From Lacihabitans soyangensis (GTDB lineage Bacteria; Bacteroidota; Bacteroidia; Cytophagales; Spirosomataceae): a stretch of 64,000 nucleotides of DNA. The notes under the pieces were generated by a model, which saw nothing but the letters and a program-made list of their open reading frames with translations, did no database searches and was not told where the DNA came from. Shown here one piece after another: positions 62,370 to 64,000 of the stretch. The stretch is taken from the NCBI RefSeq assembly GCF_024343775.1, contig NZ_RJUF01000012.1, positions 1 through 64,000 of the forward strand, in the 5' to 3' direction. The position numbers were made by a program, and so were the translations under genes. How positions within the stretch are numbered: the stretch's first letter is position 1; every line of letters begins with the position of its first letter.

Positions 62370-62377
62370 TACATTTG
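62370..62377 (+). promoter_or_regulatory. TAnnTTTG promoter box of kdsD-nadB
   Basis: TACATTTG, 26 bp before the GTG start of kdsD. Confidence 0.5.
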
Positions 62378-62402
62378 CAGCAGAAATAACGCTTTTTTTA
62401 AA

Positions 62403-63377
62403 GTGGAGACGAAAATAGAAAAAAATATAATTGAAATTGCCAAAAAAGTACTAACTGATGAATCGGAGGCAATTAAATCTTTGATTAGTACAATAGATGT
62501 TGGCTTTGAACAAATAGTTTATGCTATTTTGGCCTCAAAAGGTAAAATTGTACTGACCGGAATAGGTAAAAGTGCCATAATTGCCCAGAAAATATCCGCC
62601 ACTCTGAACTCCACTGGACAGAAAGCCGTGTTTATGCACGCCACAGATGCCATGCATGGCGATTTGGGTATAATTGACAGTGAAGACATCATAATCTTTT
62701 TATCTAAAAGCGGCAATACACCAGAAATCAAGGTTTTGATGCCTCTTTTGAAACGATTGGGTAATAAAATAATCGCCTTGGTTTCAAATATTGAGTCATA
62801 TCTGGCCAAAAATGCAGACTTTATCATCAACGCACATGTAGAATCGGAAGCCTGTCCGCTGAATTTGGCACCAACAACGTCCACTACTGTGGCTTTGGCT
62901 TTGGGCGATGCTTTAGCGGTTTGTCTGCTAGAAGGGAGAGATTTTTCTAAAAAGGAGTTTGCTAGATTTCACCCAGGCGGTAGTTTGGGTAAAAAACTTT
63001 ACTTGAGGGTTTCTGATATTTACCCCAATAACGCTTTGCCCAAGGTATCCGAAATGGATGAAATTCAGAGTGTTATATTAGAAATGACCACTAAAAGACT
63101 GGGCTCAACAGCAGTAGTCAATCAAATGGACGAGTTGGTGGGAATAATTACCGACGGTGACCTAAGAAGAATGTTAAAGAATGGGGCAGAGTTTTCAAAA
63201 CTAAAAGCTAGGGACATAATGGGTACCTCACCCAAAACCATTCAACCTGACGAATTTGCGGTGAATGCCTTATTGAAGATGCAGGATCTGAATATTACGC
63301 AGTTGGTTGTTTCGGAAGGGAAAAATGTACTAGGTTTTGTACATTTACACGATTTATTAAAAGAAGGGCTTATTTAA
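62403..63377 (+). CDS. kdsD: Arabinose-5-phosphate isomerase (KpsF/GutQ family)
   Basis: 324 residues, GTG start. SIS domain (about 35-170, GKIVLTGIGKSAIIAQKISATLNSTGQ written in part: TGIGKSAIIAQK, and SKSGNTPEIKVLMPLLKRLG) plus a CBS pair (about 205-320, GIITDGDLRRMLK). It makes D-arabinose 5-phosphate from ribulose 5-phosphate for Kdo and LPS. The gene lies 26 bp ahead of nadB. Confidence 0.9.
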   Translation: METKIEKNIIEIAKKVLTDESEAIKSLISTIDVGFEQIVYAILASKGKIVLTGIGKSAIIAQKISATLNSTGQKAVFMHATDAMHGDLGIIDSEDIIIFLSKSGNTPEIKVLMPLLKRLGNKIIALVSNIESYLAKNADFIINAHVESEACPLNLAPTTSTTVALALGDALAVCLLEGRDFSKKEFARFHPGGSLGKKLYLRVSDIYPNNALPKVSEMDEIQSVILEMTTKRLGSTAVVNQMDELVGIITDGDLRRMLKNGAEFSKLKARDIMGTSPKTIQPDEFAVNALLKMQDLNITQLVVSEGKNVLGFVHLHDLLKEGLI

Positions 63378-63403
63378 GGCTTATAAAAATATTGACAATA
63401 AGA

Positions 63404-64000
63404 ATGAGAAAAGTAGATTTTTTAGTGATTGGTTCGGGTATAGCGGGTTTGAGCTTTGCATTGAAGGCCTCGAGAAAAGGTAAAGTGCTGATTCTTACTA
63501 AGGTTAATGCGGATGAAACCAATACAAAATATGCTCAAGGAGGTATCGCTACCGTTTTTGATCCAAATACAGATTCATTTGAAAAGCATATTTCAGACAC
63601 CTTAATAGCTGGTGATGGTCTTTGTGATAAAAAGATCGTGGAGATAGTGGTAACCGAAGGGCCTGATAGAATAAACGAACTTATAGAGTACGGAGCCAAT
63701 TTTGACAAGGAGGATTCAGGTGAGTATAATTTAACGCGTGAGGGCGGGCACTCGGAGAAAAGGATTCTTCATTATAAAGATATAACGGGTTGGGAAATCG
63801 AACGTGCTCTGCTTGAGCAGGCCAAGGCTAATCCAAATATAGAAATTCTTACGCACTATTTTGCGGTGGAAATAATCACCCAGCACCACTTGGGTGAGTC
63901 AACCGGTGATCACATAGAATGTTATGGTGTATATGCCCTAAACGTAAACTCAGGTAATGTCGAAACTATTTTAGCCAAGAATACGCTCATGGCCACTGGC
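63404..64000 (+). CDS. nadB: L-aspartate oxidase (3' end outside window)
   Basis: 199 codons are present and the frame is open to the right edge. The protein opens MRKVDFLVIGSGIAGLSFAL, an N-terminal FAD-binding motif. KYAQGGIATVF, DTLIAGDGLCD and LTREGGHSEKRILH are close to the NadB substrate and FAD segments of the succinate dehydrogenase flavoprotein superfamily. NadB oxidises aspartate to iminoaspartate, the first step of de novo NAD synthesis, whose last step is catalysed by the nadE product encoded at 18826-20850. Confidence 0.93.
   Translation, partial: MRKVDFLVIGSGIAGLSFALKASRKGKVLILTKVNADETNTKYAQGGIATVFDPNTDSFEKHISDTLIAGDGLCDKKIVEIVVTEGPDRINELIEYGANFDKEDSGEYNLTREGGHSEKRILHYKDITGWEIERALLEQAKANPNIEILTHYFAVEIITQHHLGESTGDHIECYGVYALNVNSGNVETILAKNTLMATG

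Noticed and set aside
1-64000. CRISPR arrays, rRNA, tRNA or tmRNA genes, prophage
   Set aside because: No regularly spaced repeats, tRNA T-arm/acceptor combinations, rRNA-like sequence or phage structural genes were found by eye. A tRNAscan-SE and Infernal run would be decisive.

Overview
The window is 64 kb of chromosome from an AT-rich member of the Bacteroidota, most likely order Cytophagales (Spirosomataceae/Leadbetterella-like). The evidence is the gene content: lycopene cyclase, DUF11 surface proteins, MltD-like LysM transglycosylases, a YbaB-GT2-CoaE cluster, and an ECF sigma/anti-sigma/DUF4097 trio. Shine-Dalgarno sequences are almost absent, and TAnnTTTG promoter boxes recur upstream of operons. 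No tRNA, rRNA, CRISPR array, insertion sequence or prophage was recognised. Most of the window is ordinary core genome.

Layout. 0-6 kb: the 3' end of a large repeat-built surface protein, a Nudix-fold regulator divergent from an ABC ATPase, hpt, a TPR lipoprotein-like secreted protein and an Lrp/AsnC regulator. 6-10 kb: a compact four-gene minus-strand operon (O-methyltransferase, LysM transglycosylase, DUF3109 Cys-cluster protein, alkyltransferase-like protein). 10-15 kb: rimP-nusA-infB with a promoter-proximal terminator in its leader. 15-21 kb: an EEP-family membrane nuclease/phosphatase with a DUF1624 membrane protein, a Tat-exported Gfo/Idh/MocA protein, and nadE. 20.9-21.9 kb: an unusual gene-poor kilobase holding a small self-contained transcription unit. 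22-27 kb: gntP-ridA, a second LysM transglycosylase, gatA, tatA. 27-32 kb: a YkvA protein, mdh, a lipoprotein, sucD, and metK with a structured leader. 32-35 kb: outer-membrane protein, lipA, crtY. 35-43 kb: a HerA-type ATPase with a small P-loop kinase, a second Gfo/Idh/MocA protein, a Lys/Thr-rich exported protein, a Nudix hydrolase, a CNNM/CorC protein with pyrE, and cysM. 43-53 kb: M1 peptidase, sigma/anti-sigma/DUF4097, an M28 peptidase with a CoA-binding protein, ybaB-GT2-coaE, dnaA. 53-57 kb: an AtpI-like protein and atpBEFH, without atpA. 57-64 kb: two unknown small proteins, tdk, an unknown protein, recQ, kdsD and the start of nadB.

How genes work together. nadB and nadE belong to NAD synthesis. 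mdh and sucD serve the TCA cycle. metK supplies SAM, which lipA and the methyltransferase use. The transglycosylases remodel murein. tatA would export the twin-arginine oxidoreductase. kdsD feeds Kdo/LPS synthesis.

Most interesting non-coding signals: (1) 21.08-21.73 kb, where two FNR/CRP-like palindromes bracket a promoter followed by a 55-codon ORF, five ATTGAGTGAA-type repeats, mutually exclusive hairpins and a terminator; (2) the metK leader, which looks like a compact S-box-type riboswitch with anti-P1 and terminator pairings; (3) an attenuator-like hairpin ahead of rimP-nusA-infB; (4) stem-loops in three consecutive gaps of the atp operon, two of them flanking atpE; (5) a structured 3' UTR or small RNA at 35.2 kb. 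These come from reading by eye and have not been folded or searched.
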